Source: Trissonchulus latispiculum
Taxonomy: Eukaryota > Nematoda > Enoplea > Enoplida > Ironidae
Assembly: GCA_030248195.1 (NCBI GenBank)
Contig: JASAND010015465.1
Location: 1 to 64,000, forward strand
Reading direction: 5' to 3'
Length of the DNA stretch: 64,000 nucleotides
The notes below the pieces were generated by a model, which made no database searches, was not told the origin of the DNA, and was given only the letters and a program-made list of their open reading frames with translations. Positions 52,740 through 64,000 of the stretch are shown here, one piece after another (position 1 is the first letter of the stretch; each line of letters opens with the position of its first letter). A program made the translations under genes and the position numbers.

Positions 52740-53263
52740 AGGGCCTTCTCGCGAATAAGTAGAGTAGAGTAGAGTAGAGTTAAAATTAACTCTTTTAACC
52801 CTTTTCATGAATGCGCAGGGTTAAATTTAACTGTGCAGGTTTTTAACTCCACGTGTCATTCACGAAAAGAGTAGAGTTAAAAGAGTAAATTTTTTACTCT
52901 TTTCGCGAATGACCGAAGGGTTAAAAATTTTAACTCTGCTTAACTCGGCGAGTTAAATTTAACTCTTTTAACCCATTCGCGAAAAGGATCAAGTTAATTT
53001 TAACTCGTTTAACCTATTCGCGAAAAGGCCCTCAGATGAATGCTGTAGGATTATGAGTTTACTGAAGCAATATAAATGAATGGGAGCAAGCATATAATCA
53101 TGAGTCAACTGACATGTCGACAAATGTATCACTATGTTGGATCTGATCTTGTATGTTATTTGTTTTTCTATAAATACTTCTAAGGGTCGAATGGGTTAAA
53201 CGAGTTAATTTTAACTCTACTCTACTCTACTCTACTCCACCCGTTCGCGAAAAGGCCCTCAGG
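52740..53263. mobile_element. Inverted-repeat element with (AGTAG)n-bearing termini
   Basis: Both ends read inwards GGGCCTT-TCGCGAA, then four GTAGA units and GTTAAAATTAACTC, giving arms of about 55 bp. TCA flanks both sides (52737-52739 and right after 53263), a possible 3-bp duplication. An internal AAAAGGCCCTCAG at 53022-53034 looks like a third end. The interior is rich in GTTAAA/TTTAAC words. It is non-coding; the superfamily is not assigned. Confidence 0.65.
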
Positions 53264-53269
53264 TTCTAG

Positions 53270-54390
53270 CTAAATCTAAGACGGAAATAATGTTCTGTTA
53301 AGGCAAAGCTGTTGCCAGCGCCAGTGCAAGCGGCCTTTTCGGGTTTTCTGGGGTTATTTACCTTTGAAATTTCCCAACTAATCTGGTTTGAACAAACATT
53401 CTGCTTCAAACAGCAAATAAACTACCGAGAGTAATCAGGTGAAAACAAATTTTGTAATCAATTCAGTAGTTTTGAATTGGAAGGGTTTGCTTCTGTCCTA
53501 TCTGTTCCAGACCCATCGTTATCAATGTTTCGGAAAGCATGAACTTGGCGAAATTTCTTGTAATAATTTAGCTATGGTTTAGTATGGTATAATGTTGAAT
53601 TTTCCAGAGAGTGAAAATTGCTTCTTTCTGATTTGTTTTTCCTTTTTCCAGGTTTCCAATTTCCAGAAAATTTTCTCAGAATACACAAAAACATGGATTC
53701 TCCTAAGCAACACATTTTTTTCGAATACACAGATCGACTTTTTATACCTATTTCGAAAATCACAAAAATATAATATTTCTGTATGATATTTTTATTTTAT
53801 ATTATAAATCCTAATATTGCTAAGTTTTGCATCAGTTAGCCCACCTTCAAAATTTCTGAATTTTTCGGGATTAACCCTTTTCAAATTTGAGGTAGACCTC
53901 CACAATTTACAAAATATGAGTGACGCAGAGGGTTTGATCTAACAAAGTCATTAAGCTGCAATCCTGACTCAAAGGTTGTCATTAAATATCAGATATCATA
54001 TTCTTCAGATTTGCAAATGAGTAGCTTATTTCGCTGAATCAGGAATTAAATTAAGAATTCCGAAAGACGTCAGTAAGATTAGATATTATTATGGCAGTTA
54101 GTCTTGCAGCGGAGTAACAAGATTTCGGATACATCCCCCGTAGGATGAAAGTTACCTTCCACTAAAATTGGCCAAAAATACAATTAGATTTTTGACTGAA
54201 TGTAATGTAATTTTTTGCTGTAGTTTAGTTTCTGTTTTTTTTCAATATTTCCCCACGCATTTGTTTTTGAATACAACCTTTAATAGCCTACATTTAATAC
54301 AATATCTTTGTGTTCTAATTAAGCAATTGTTTTGTTAACTTTAATGCATATTCTCTCACGATACTGTAAGCGAAGCAGGCATAGGAAAGC
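53270..54390. other. Intergenic DNA
   Basis: AT-rich without recognised genes or repeats. Confidence 0.4.
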
Positions 54391-54394
54391 ATGC

Positions 54395-54650
54395 GTGCCT
54401 GCTGTGGGAGTTCAGCTGATGGCCCTGTGGTCTTGTAGTACATAACACGTATGACTTGCAAACTGAAGGGCCTTGGTTCCACTTCTTTACATTTAATCAT
54501 GAGTGAAAAGCTGAACTTCCCTCTTCACCTCTCTGCTAGGTCATAGTTTCGTGGGTACGAGGTTGCCTGACGCCTTTCGTACGGGCTATCTCCTCGGTTT
54601 CTTCTTGGTCCACCAGCCCTTGTAGAAGCGCTACACAAGTCAATCAGAAT
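54395..54650 (+). mobile_element. SINE family 2, longer copy
   Basis: A tRNA-like head (TGATGGCCCTGTGG as box A, GGCCTTGGTTCCAC as a decayed box B) is followed by GAGTGAAAAGCTGAAC, GTTTCGTGGGTACGAGG, TTGCCTGACGCC, CTCCTCGGTTTCTTCTTGG and CCACCAGCCCT, matching 37100-37290 in reverse. Confidence 0.65.
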
Positions 54651-55334
54651 GATAGTTTGAAATTGACAATCAAAAATAATTAATTTCGTAAAACTTAAAA
54701 ATATCCACTGAACAAGTTCCTGTATTCAGTTAATGGCGAATCAATTTCCTGTGCAACAAACAACTTAATGCGCAATTCAGCTTGAGAATCCAGTTGTGCC
54801 TTTTCTAGCTTTTGTAATTCTGCCTACTGAAATTCTGCGATCTGCGCAGATACCACCCATAGGGCGAAATTGAACATCGGCTAAATATAATTAGAGGGCC
54901 TAAAGTCTGGCTTTCGGCATAATTTAATTGCGTCAACAGCCTGAGACTGAAGCAAATTAATATAAAATTTTTGGCCAAGATTGATAAAGAAACCGGAAGA
55001 TTTCCATCTTCTCAGATAATTTTTCATTCTAATGTTTCCCCCTTTCCTGAGATGAAATTTTATAGTCTCTTGGAATTAGCACAGAATGGCTGCCCTTATT
55101 CTTTTTTCTCTGCAAAAGTTAGGCTAAGGTTGAAGACTAAGGCTGGCTCAGACAAAAAATAGAAATTGAAAAGTGGGGGAAAGATAAAAATGAGGAAACT
55201 GATAGCTTAGGAATTAAAGTTGATTAAAATTTGAGACAAGTTTTTGCTCTAGCGAAGTTTGGTTATTCGGTGTCTGAATCCTCCCGTCTTTCTTTGTTGA
55301 TTTTTCCAGCCTACCAGCAATTGAATAGCGGGCT

Positions 55335-55495
55335 GGATAGCTTGGTTCGATTGTGCCTGGGTGGCTTAATAGGTAGAGCGTTGGCATAAAAAGCTAAAGG
55401 TTGTGGGCTCGATCCCCATCTCAGACCCAAATTTGTCGGGTCGGAAAGGCTGTAGTGACGCATCTTAGTTTCGTTCGTTCTTTCATGAATCTTAT
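55335..55495 (+). mobile_element. tRNA-derived SINE family 1, copy d
   Basis: GGTTCGATTGTGCCTGGGTGGC (box A) and GTTGTGGGCTCGATCCCC (box B), then TTTGTCGGGTCGGAAAGGC, TGTAGTGACGCATC and TCGTTCGTTCTTTCATG, the family tail. Confidence 0.7.
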
Positions 55496-55499
55496 TCCC

Positions 55500-56300
55500 A
55501 AATTTCGCCTTTAGCATTCGACTATGTAAGAAGCTATCGACGTCTAGCCCGGTTTGACGCGCTTCCCGTAACAATTTTAATTTTGTCATCTTTAGCATAC
55601 AATATGCGATTAACTCGGATTTGGACGATGATAACATTGGTCCCTGGTCGGGAATTTTAAAAATATATAAAGACACCGGAGGAAATGTTGTCAACGTCTA
55701 AACCAGGGTTAACTCAAAAACTTGGGCACACTCGCCTAGGTTTAACACATACATTTGATATTGATATTGATTTGATATTTGATCCGGACTGTATTGAACA
55801 ATCCCGCGTTTAGGTCGTTGATGGCGTCGGCCCCCCGGAGTTTTGTGGGGACCGAACACCACATCAAAATGTAACTTTTAATCTTCGCCTTTCTACAATT
55901 AATTATATAATTTTAAACAGATTTTCAATGGACATTAGACTAATCAATTAATTAACTACCTAACTAATTAATTAAATGGACCAATGATTGTGTGGGAGTA
56001 CGCCAGATTCACAACAGTTACACTTTCTATCCTTTGAACATCTGTTGGAATCTTAAGCTCATGCCTACGCTTCTTTGATTAGAAATTTGTTGCCAACTTT
56101 CCCGGCAGCAAAACTTTAGTTTATTGCAAACTTGTAGGAGGCTAAATATTATCTAAAACTGCTGAATTTATAAGATTTCTTCGTAAATTAAAATTCAGAA
56201 AAATGCCCTCTGAGCGCAGTTATTTCGTATTTTCCAGTTTTATTTTGATATAATTCCCGACCGAAGCAGGTTTGAAATAGTTATTCGAAAAACGGTGGGT
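55500..56300. other. Intergenic DNA
   Basis: Contains TTGATATTGATATTGATTTGATATTTGAT near 55757 and AATTAATTAA runs near 55947. No gene is seen. Confidence 0.4.
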
Positions 56301-56308
56301 ATCCTCAT

Positions 56309-56331
56309 ATATATATATATATACACACACA

Positions 56332-56400
<69 letters not shown>

Positions 56401-56440
56401 GTATGTATATATATTCATATATATATACATATATATATAT
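56309..56440. repeat. (TA)n microsatellite
   Basis: Long TA run with short CACACAC and GTATGTA interruptions. It directly precedes the hAT-like element, whose 8-bp duplication is drawn from this TA-rich DNA. Confidence 0.95.
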
Positions 56441-56452
56441 ATGTATGTATAT

Positions 56453-58111
56453 TAGTGATGTGTATCGGATCGGATCGGCAGCCAAAATCACCTACCGATC
56501 CGATCCGATCCGACCATAATTTTAATTTTGAATTGTAGACACTTAAATTGTTATAGTTTCCCATGTCCGATTATTTTGCAAAACTCTTCATCAAACTTCG
56601 CATCTGAATCTCTAATTCCGAAAGTCCGTATCAGAAACTGCAGCTGCAGAGTGATGCGCAGTCACGTTTGAAAAATACGATTTCTTTAGTTTTAGATGTT
56701 TAAGATCTGGTGAGAACTACACGAAAGACAGTGAGAAGTGAGATCTATGCAAAGATAAGATTAAATTGAACAAACTGGGGAGTGTAAGACCAAAAAACGT
56801 GCGTACAAACTTTGGTCGTATTTATAAGCAAGCAATGTATAAGTTTTTCGTTCGTTAATGGAGACGACATGGAAAATCGGAAAAAATCCGGAATCCCGGA
56901 TAATTACGGAAAATCTTAAATAATAAAAGGTTTGCTAAAATTTATGCACATTGAAGATTTAGTTTTCTTGATCAAACATATCTGGTTCCGCGGCATATTT
57001 TTGTACTTTCGACTTTTTCACCCAATTTCGGAATTTTCGGTTTTTCAAAATTTCCGAAATCTAAATGTTTTGATGCTCACGATATGGTTATTATTTAAAA
57101 ACTGATGACAATATGAACGCGTTTTACAATACAATTATTTCCCAAAATGTACTCGATTTCCAAATTCACGAAAACAGGACTTCTCCGAATTTAAATGTTT
57201 TCCATTGCGAACAGTTTTAGAGCTCTATACTCGAATGGTCTTGACCAGCGGAACAACCTTTTTAATACAACCAGATCCCAGTAATGCGCCCTGTTCCGGG
57301 AATTTACAAAAACTTCCATCAATAAATAGTGAACTTGAGAAATTGGTATATTTCCAGCTCATAATTAGTTTTTAAATAATGCCTATCATTCTAATGCAAG
57401 TGCAAAAATACGCATCTGGAACAACTCTATTCGATATGGATACAAAATTTTGAATGTGGTAAAATTGTCGAGAAATTATTTTTAATAAATTAAATAATTA
57501 ATATTAAATATTAAATATTTTCCGTGATTCAATCCCGATATGCAGGTTGTTCTAAATCTCCAGCTCAGGACGATTCTTAAAAAATATATATTGTTGGGGT
57601 TTGCTCTGAAGGCATGAGTTTGCAATAAATGAATGAAGTCTGTACAAACAATTTTGGTCATACAAAAATGCGTCCGGCGGATTTTGCAGGCTTCCACGTC
57701 CACTTCTGGGCGAAAAAGTTTCCTTCCATTTTCAGACAACGTTCGTATTAATTGAGAACTTTTAATCATACCAGTTAGTTAGTTAGCAGTCAGCGGTACT
57801 GAATTTAAAAAGAGGACACTGTCCAAAAATCAATTATATACATAGCAGGAAATATTACAGAGCAATTCCATTTGACTTTTTTGTATGTGAATATAAAAAA
57901 TTTATTTATCCAGAAAGAGGAGATGAAACAAAAATATTAACAACAAAAATTTCAACATTAAACAAAATTCCGGAAAGATTTGGAAAATTTTTTTGAAAAA
58001 ATTTCGCAATTTTGTAAGAAATTGGTACAAATTTTTAAAATTTGCCTCATTTGCCGGATCGGCGATCGGCCGATCCGATCCGAAAATTTGTCGATCCGAT
58101 CCACATCACTA
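56453..58111. mobile_element. hAT-like non-autonomous element in a (TA)n tract
   Basis: The 1,659-bp element has inverted ends beginning TAGTGATGTG, followed by GGATCGGATCGG repeats (inverted at the right end), and an exact 8-bp duplication ATGTATAT (56445-56452 and 58112-58119). This fits hAT rules. The interior has no transposase-like frame. The subterminal GGATC array is a likely transposase-binding region. Confidence 0.85.
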
Positions 58112-58417
58112 ATGTATATGTATATATAATCTTTGAATTGTGTATCACTCGGTAGTTTGATATGAAATTCAGTTCCGTTTAGTACTTTAGACCACATCTA
58201 TTTTGTCAGAACAAAATATTATTCTACTGCCTTTATTCCGGGATCGACAGCTTAAAAGTAGTATATACCACGTAAATCCATTTTTTGGGGGAGTTATACC
58301 CTGATCTTTAAAATTGAAAATTGCTCGCAGTCGACTCTACCATTTTTCCGTCCGGTCTACCTGGAAGGGAAAAGGGCAGACGATAAAGGGCAATGTTGTG
58401 TATTTCAGGATTCCAAA

Positions 58418-58645
58418 ATGCAGTCCGTCATTTTGATGAGTGCATTTGCTGTATTATTTCTAATTGCACCGTACTGCACAGCTATGTCCATCGGGAAACG
58501 ACATGTAGTTAAGCCAATCAGCTTAAGATCATGCCTGGAGGAACTGAACTCTCATGTTGTGGCCACCTACCTACGTCGAAGTTACGCCATACCTGAATTC
58601 TGTTGTGAACAATTGAAATTTCAGGCCCGATTTTGTAGAAAATAA
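58418..58645 (+). CDS. Small secreted Cys-containing peptide
   Basis: The 75-residue precursor has a clear signal peptide (1-22, ending C-T-A), then a G-K-R (26-28), a prohormone-type processing and amidation signal. The remainder carries four Cys (C39, C62, C63, C73) with C-C and a basic C-terminus R-K. The pattern is not insulin (no inner Cys of the A chain). A splice acceptor TGTATTTCAG ends nine bases before the ATG, so a 5' non-coding exon or a trans-spliced leader is likely. AATAAA overlaps the stop codon. I do not recognise the family; a peptide hormone, toxin-like or antimicrobial role is possible but unproven. Confidence 0.55.
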   Translation: MQSVILMSAFAVLFLIAPYCTAMSIGKRHVVKPISLRSCLEELNSHVVATYLRRSYAIPEFCCEQLKFQARFCRK

Positions 58646-59820
58646 AACTTTAAATTTGCCCGCTAAAGTATTATCTTTATAGCGTGTTGAATGTTGTAAA
58701 ATATAAACCTATTTTTGATTAATACCAATTTATTTAAATTGAATTTGACATAACAATTTTTAACCATTCGTCCTTAGACATAGTAAAAGCTAGAATTTAT
58801 TGTAGTAAAGAAAATATAGCGTACTTGGCTAATCGGCAGTAATAGAAAAGGGAATTTATTAACATTCCGTATGTTTATTCTGACAATATCAACCGTTAAA
58901 AACATACTTTCCAGTGGTAAAGTAAACGTAGATTTAAATTTGAGCTCTGTTCTGGTGGAGAGATAGAGAAGCGAGGGTGAATTAATTACACTCCTCAATG
59001 TCAAATAATTTGCCTATGCACTATCGCCAGTAACGTTTTTCCTTGTATTCAAATGGGAGGTATTCAAGGTATAAACTTTTAAGAGTCACAGAGGTTCAAC
59101 ATCAAAGTTCATTATCTTCCCGCTGCAAATTGGGACCCACATCCAGGCCATGGGGATTCCAGGCATTGATTTACCTTTAATAGACATTTAATAGATAAAA
59201 ATTAATCAAAACAAAACAATCAGAACACACGCGACACAGTTAGCTAACAGCCCATCAGAATGACAAAACCAGCTAGCTATCAAAAAAAATACAAAATAAA
59301 ATTTCTGTTTGTTACAAAGATAGAAATAGAAACATAATTCCATGCGTCAACGATGAACCAAGTCAACCATGGTTCACAGCGTCGGTCCAGGTGTTGACAG
59401 ACAACATAAAACTAACTAAATAGTAACTTAAAACAAGAAATGAACACATTTCATTAATATACTTATTCATTTCTACCACTTTCAGTAATACTTTTGACGT
59501 GTTTTAAAGCAAGATTGCAGATGTATTGAGTTGACGTTCTGTGACAAATTAGACATTTCGTTTATTATTTCAAGTAGACAAAAATGCCAGACACTAAAAC
59601 CATGGGACTAGCCTTGAAAACTATAGTAAATTAAAGCTTCGAAAACTGTTTTGTTTTAGGGCGCATTCTGCTTTTCCTCACTATTAATGTTTATGAGTAC
59701 AGTGACACTATAATCGAGATTACACCTTCAACCTTTTTAAAACCCATATGAGGTACTATCAAAGTGACCAAAAGGCAAATAATCGTGGGAACTCCTGAGC
59801 AGTTTACATCCGGAAATATA
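58646..59820. other. Intergenic DNA
   Basis: No gene is supported. AT-rich, with short open frames on both strands only. Confidence 0.4.
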
Positions 59821-59829
59821 ATAATGGCT

Positions 59830-59995
59830 GCAAATTTGATAGCATAACTGCAAATGTCACTGTCAGTGTCACAATTTGGAAGTACAATCCTGTGGCTCTG
59901 CCCACATTGCTTCTATTGTTCTGCGAAAAGGTAGTACCAGTATGAGAATGAAAAACAATTTCCTACGTACATTGCCTCTCCCGAACAGCACCCCA
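59830..59995 (-). pseudogene. Decayed partial copy of the neighbouring receptor gene
   Basis: This stretch aligns with about 60590-60740 of the receptor gene on the same strand: words such as ATTTG-GAGTACAAT, GAGAATGAAAA-AACA-TTTCC and GTACATTACC / GTACATTGCC recur in order. The reading frame is broken and no flanking helices are found, so it is a relic of tandem duplication. Confidence 0.55.
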
Positions 59996-60245
59996 CTAAT
60001 CGACTAGACACTCATCTCATATTTAAGCAAGACAAGATTGTACAACATAGTTGACCAAACACGTATACTACTGTTGTATACTACTACTGACATCCCAATC
60101 TAGTGACAACACTCTTTCAAAACCTAAGAAGCAACTTTGAAAGCTTTCAATCTTTGAACCAAAGTAAAATTTTCATTCTTATCGAAGTTTAGGAACGTCG
60201 TCCATCTATAATATAGAAGATGCAGGTAAACAAAAGAATACCTAA

Positions 60246-61163
60246 TTAGCGGTTATTCGATGCTGTTACTTCAGCCACAGTTACCTGACCGAGAACAGCC
60301 TTGCGAATATCAAAGCTGAATGCAAAATAAATAAATGGGTTGATGGCACTATTAGCGATGGCGAACACCCCAACAATAGCTTCCCCAATATCACCAGAGA
60401 TTGCACCACTCTGCTGCAATGACCTGGTAAACCAGTAAGACATGATATACGCGAAATAAACAAAGCCTATCACTGTGAATTGTAAAGCCAATGACTTTTC
60501 CTTTCTATAGCTATGAGACTGTGAGGAGTGCTGCGCACTTTTTCCTCGAAGACACAGCAATGTTAGCAAATTCGTTAGTACAACTGCAAACGGCATTAAC
60601 ATTGTCAAAATTTGAGAGTACAATACGGCAGCTTTGCTCACACTACTGCCATCACAAGTTCTACGATATGTAATACCTGTAGGAGAGTGAAAATAACAGT
60701 TTCCCGCATACATTACCCCAACCGACACAACAGCCCATATGTCACAGATTGCAATAAGTAAAAGAGCTTTTGTTGGATTAAAAAACTGATGGAATTTCTG
60801 TAACAGCAAAACTGCAGCAAGCCTGGTGAGTGCAATAGCGATCATATGTGACAGCAATCCCCAGCTTAGAAAATATACTATGCCACCGCCAAATCTGACA
60901 AACCACTTCGGAAGGTTATCTTCTCCCCAGACACCCTCTACTGTAGCATACAAAACTTGCATTGCTAAGAAAGACGTATCCAATACACCTAAACTCCTGA
61001 CTAATAGATAAAAAGAATTAGTGAACAGTGTTGTACGAAATTTCCAGAATACGAAAGAAACTATTGAGTAACAGATAATGCAAAAGATACAAACCAAATC
61101 TACACCAATCAGGTAACCAATGACGAAATTAGTTAATCTGTGATCTCTGGAAGTTGTATTCAT
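60246..61163 (-). CDS. Rhodopsin-type seven-transmembrane receptor (single exon)
   Basis: The 305-residue protein has seven hydrophobic spans at about 13-38, 46-70, 88-113, 130-152, 182-207, 225-250 and 258-282. The seventh has the N-P-F-I-Y motif (275-279), the class A NPxxY. The third ends A-L-T-R-L, where class A receptors have D-R-Y. Conserved Trp in helix 4 and a short C-terminal tail are present. The style recalls the small chemoreceptor-like families of nematodes and other invertebrates (Srx/Srsx type), but that is impression, not a search result. It is intronless, and a decayed duplicate lies just downstream. Confidence 0.75.
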   Translation of the reverse strand: MNTTSRDHRLTNFVIGYLIGVDLVCIFCIICYSIVSFVFWKFRTTLFTNSFYLLVRSLGVLDTSFLAMQVLYATVEGVWGEDNLPKWFVRFGGGIVYFLSWGLLSHMIAIALTRLAAVLLLQKFHQFFNPTKALLLIAICDIWAVVSVGVMYAGNCYFHSPTGITYRRTCDGSSVSKAAVLYSQILTMLMPFAVVLTNLLTLLCLRGKSAQHSSQSHSYRKEKSLALQFTVIGFVYFAYIMSYWFTRSLQQSGAISGDIGEAIVGVFAIANSAINPFIYFAFSFDIRKAVLGQVTVAEVTASNNR

Positions 61164-64000
61164 CTTGACCGAAAGGTGAATTTACAAGTTGTTACAGCTA
61201 TCTAGGCAGGTATGATTAAACAATAAATATTGCTAATTCAATCCCAATTGAAGATAAATTCTTGCAGCTTAAGTTTGTGCACATTTGCTAGATTATCAGG
61301 AGGGCAAGATAGTCGGAGTGCATTTGAAATCTGTTTCTAAAATCCTTCACAATCAATCACTAAAACAAAAACACATAATGTCGGTTTTCTGACCAGGTCT
61401 ATGCAAAAAGATCCGTAAGTTCTTGGTAGTGGCAGACAAATCTTGAGATGGTGACAGCACTACCTTCTCTCACTTCTTCTATGTTAAAATGTCAATTTTA
61501 TGTGGCCACATACCTGGCTCAGGGTCTTCCTTCTTCCTATTAATTCAGATATTTGTCATCGCTTTTAGAAGATTCGTTATCGAATGACTTTAAAAGCATG
61601 CCTTTAAACAAACCAGGGCATATAATTATTGTTAGCTGTCTTCATATATAAATACTTCAGGTAATCTAGTAACCAGAACCAGCTCGGCAAGCAGATACCT
61701 TGCAGTTAGTTAATAAGGTTTCTTGAAAGTGTGGGTAGTTTTTAAATCGTCACCGTAAGACCTTTGATTGGTTTCTGTCAAGATATCGGTTGGTTTGTGT
61801 TGGTTCGGTTGCTGCTTTAACTGTCAGCTCAATCCACCATCTGCTTTTAGCAATTCCCTATCAAAATTGGACAAAATTCAAAGTAACTGTAATTTCGTAA
61901 CCAAGTGCCTGCAATCTTTGGCTACTTGTAACATAATAATACTTGGAGTAAATTCTAACGACGTGTTTTAGAATCATCCAAAGCAGGGCATTTCAAAAAT
62001 CCGGAAAAATAAATTTGGGGATTGCTTTATCTCGTTAACAGCTTATGCACATTGTAGGCATTGAAAAAATTGATAAAATGCGGAAACTTCGTTTTAATTA
62101 ATTTCGTAAGTAAAGTGCTTTTGCAGGAGTTTGTCCAATTATCAAAGCAGGTCAGATCGTCACATGCTTCAAATTATACCTATGTGAGTATTAAGGAAAG
62201 TTTCATTTTGTGAAACGTTTGTATGAGAAAAATATGCAGTTGTACGGGCTCTAAGAAATTAGGGAAATAAAATTTAGATTCAGCAATCATTATGCTACAT
62301 GCTTAGTTTCTTTATAACGAAACACTGACCACTTGTCTATGAAGATTCTAAAAGATTGTGTTAGGGTTTACTTTATAGGCTACGAATGGTCGAAGTTTGC
62401 ACACAAGGTTTTTAATAATCGATAGAACGATAGAAGATTTTATGTATAACTAGTCTTGCTATCTTCACAGGCACATCTTGGGGTATTGGAAAATGTGGAA
62501 ATAAGCAAAATCGGCGAAGACAGAAAAATTGGCAAAGTGGACCCTCAACATGTTTTATAACCGCTGTATATACTGCTTTCGTTCAAATTTTCGCAATTAT
62601 AAATAACAAGCCATCTTTACTTTACACAACAATACTACAACTTTACAGAAATATATTCTACAGCCAATTTAACCATAGATATATATGGTATACATATGGT
62701 ATACATTAAATACTGCAGATGCGGATCTCAAACGACTATCTGTAGTTTAAAATAAAGTAAAATCTGTTACTTGATTCATTGGAAACCTGACAAAAGTAAC
62801 GTAATGAGATTCTAGACCTTGAGATCTTTCTCGATTACTTTTGCTTAAAATAGCTGAGAGACCCCTGCCTGCCTGTGTGAAAAGAAAATGCTTTGATTAA
62901 TAATGGCTCAAAATCGCCAAACGTTTCTGCAAACTCTAACTCTACTTAGGCACAAATAGTAATATTACGGAACCTGCATGTATCTCTTGATAGTTCAAAA
63001 AAATATTACTTAAATTTGAAGATAATTAGCATAATTTCGAGACCGATTTTTGGAGTTGACTGCAAACTAAATTGTCAACGTCTGAGTTTTGGAGCTCCCC
63101 CACTTAGTGGTCTAAAATAGTAGACTGTTTTTATATATACTGCTCAAATATTCTGTTTTAGCATCTAAATAGACGATTTTAGACCAAAACCTTCAGGCGA
63201 ACTAAGAACATTTTCAACAATTTTGACCAAAATCCTCAAAATTTTGCATTTTCTGGGAACATTTTAGCGAGTGGGGGAAGCCCAAAACGTAATGAGCCCC
63301 AACCCTTTAATTCCGACTTCCTCCCGAATTCCGTTGCTTCCATCATGAGAGGGGGTACTCGCTGGAATTTTCTAGGCGAAAAAAGTGAGGGAGCCCCTCC
63401 CACTAGTGGGGGGAGCCGTCGCCCCCACTAGCGGGGGAACCAAAAAAGTGGGGGGGGATTCAAAGTGGTCTAAAATCGCCAAAAACGCAGTGTAAATAGC
63501 ATGCTGTGGTGCCTGCACGTTAGATTTATTGTCTGTCAGAATGCTCTCACGCCTGCGTCAGCATACTTTATTCAGCCCTATGATATGGCTACCGAAGCAG
63601 CCGTAACTACTAAGATACAAGCATATTTAGTAACGGTGCTATGCCAAAGCTACAAAACCAAACAGAATAGCTATAAAACAAGTCACATAAAACAGCACTG
63701 CCAACGTACCTAAAGGAGTAAACACCAAGCATTGGGAGTCTCGACAGTCTTAGCAATGTAGGAAAACAATTTAAACACTTAAAACTAAACAGACTGAAGA
63801 GAAAGGGGAACGTTTGGAAGACTTCCAAGTGGACGGGGAGTATGAAGTTCCACAGTTAAGAATAGGTTACCACATCTGTCCAATACGTGTGGATCATGCC
63901 CAAACATTCTCTGACCAAGCTGCTTGCTGACAAGGCAAAAAAGAAAAAGTGAACGTGCGCAGCAAGAAAGAAAGAAAGAGAAAGCATTGAGTATACACAC
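61164..64000. other. Intergenic DNA to the end of the window
   Basis: No gene is supported. At 63300-63460 there are G-rich runs and CCCACTAGTGGGG-type palindromes resembling the block at 6.75-7.83 kb. Open frames at 63501-63828 have no motif. Confidence 0.4.

Noticed and set aside
1..64000. CRISPR arrays, bacterial operons or ribosome-binding sites
   Set aside because: The window has introns, SINEs and animal gene families; no regularly spaced identical repeats with unique spacers were seen.

Overview
The window is animal nuclear DNA, AT-rich, with GT-AG introns, a Wnt-family gene, a rhodopsin-type seven-helix receptor gene, full-length SRP (7SL) RNA genes, tRNA-derived SINEs and many transposon remnants. 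An invertebrate is most likely; I cannot name the species. Single-copy genes are sparse and about half of the window is mobile or repetitive DNA. REGION 1 (1-4.3 kb): the 3' end of one LTR retroelement (element A), with a spliced Cys-rich accessory ORF (43-714), a purine-rich tract and a 3' LTR (2568-4261). REGION 2 (4.3-12.5 kb): intergenic DNA, a block of long dG/dC runs (6.75-7.83 kb), exons of an unrecognised protein built from repeated phase 1-1 exons (8.36-9.32 and 10.73-10.88 kb) and a TTAA-flanked inverted-repeat element (11.4-12.4 kb). REGION 3 (12.5-31.1 kb): element B, about 18.6 kb, a Metaviridae/errantivirus-like retroelement. It has an unusual order: gag, then an envelope-like fusion glycoprotein, then one complete retropepsin and the start of a second, all in one 1,628-codon frame. 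The next frame continues the second retropepsin and adds RT, RNase H, integrase and the N-terminal half of an OTU-type cysteine protease, whose C-terminal half lies in a third frame. Downstream are two Cys-rich accessory genes homologous to the one in element A, a GTCAGC minisatellite and a 3' LTR. REGION 4 (31.1-38.5 kb): transposon relics, (TTTCAG)n arrays and the 3' exons of a divergent Wnt gene on the + strand. REGION 5 (38.7-46.8 kb): a 2.35-kb tandem duplication, each unit carrying a head-to-head pair of SRP RNA genes (four in all), plus five copies of a structured repeat that looks like an Sm-class small RNA (spliced-leader or snRNA-like). REGION 6 (46.8-58.4 kb): mostly non-coding, with a Cys-rich ORF (49.7-50.1 kb), SINEs, two (TA)n tracts, an inverted-repeat element and an hAT-like element with 8-bp target duplications. 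REGION 7 (58.4-64 kb): a small secreted Cys-rich peptide gene, a receptor gene on the - strand with a decayed partial copy beside it, then intergenic DNA. The element B genes form one system: a conserved initiator-like motif and splice donor in the LTRs, an unspliced message for the polyproteins, and probably spliced messages for the accessory proteins, whose ATGs lie a few bases after pyrimidine-rich splice acceptors. All comparisons were made by eye; no database search or alignment program was run.
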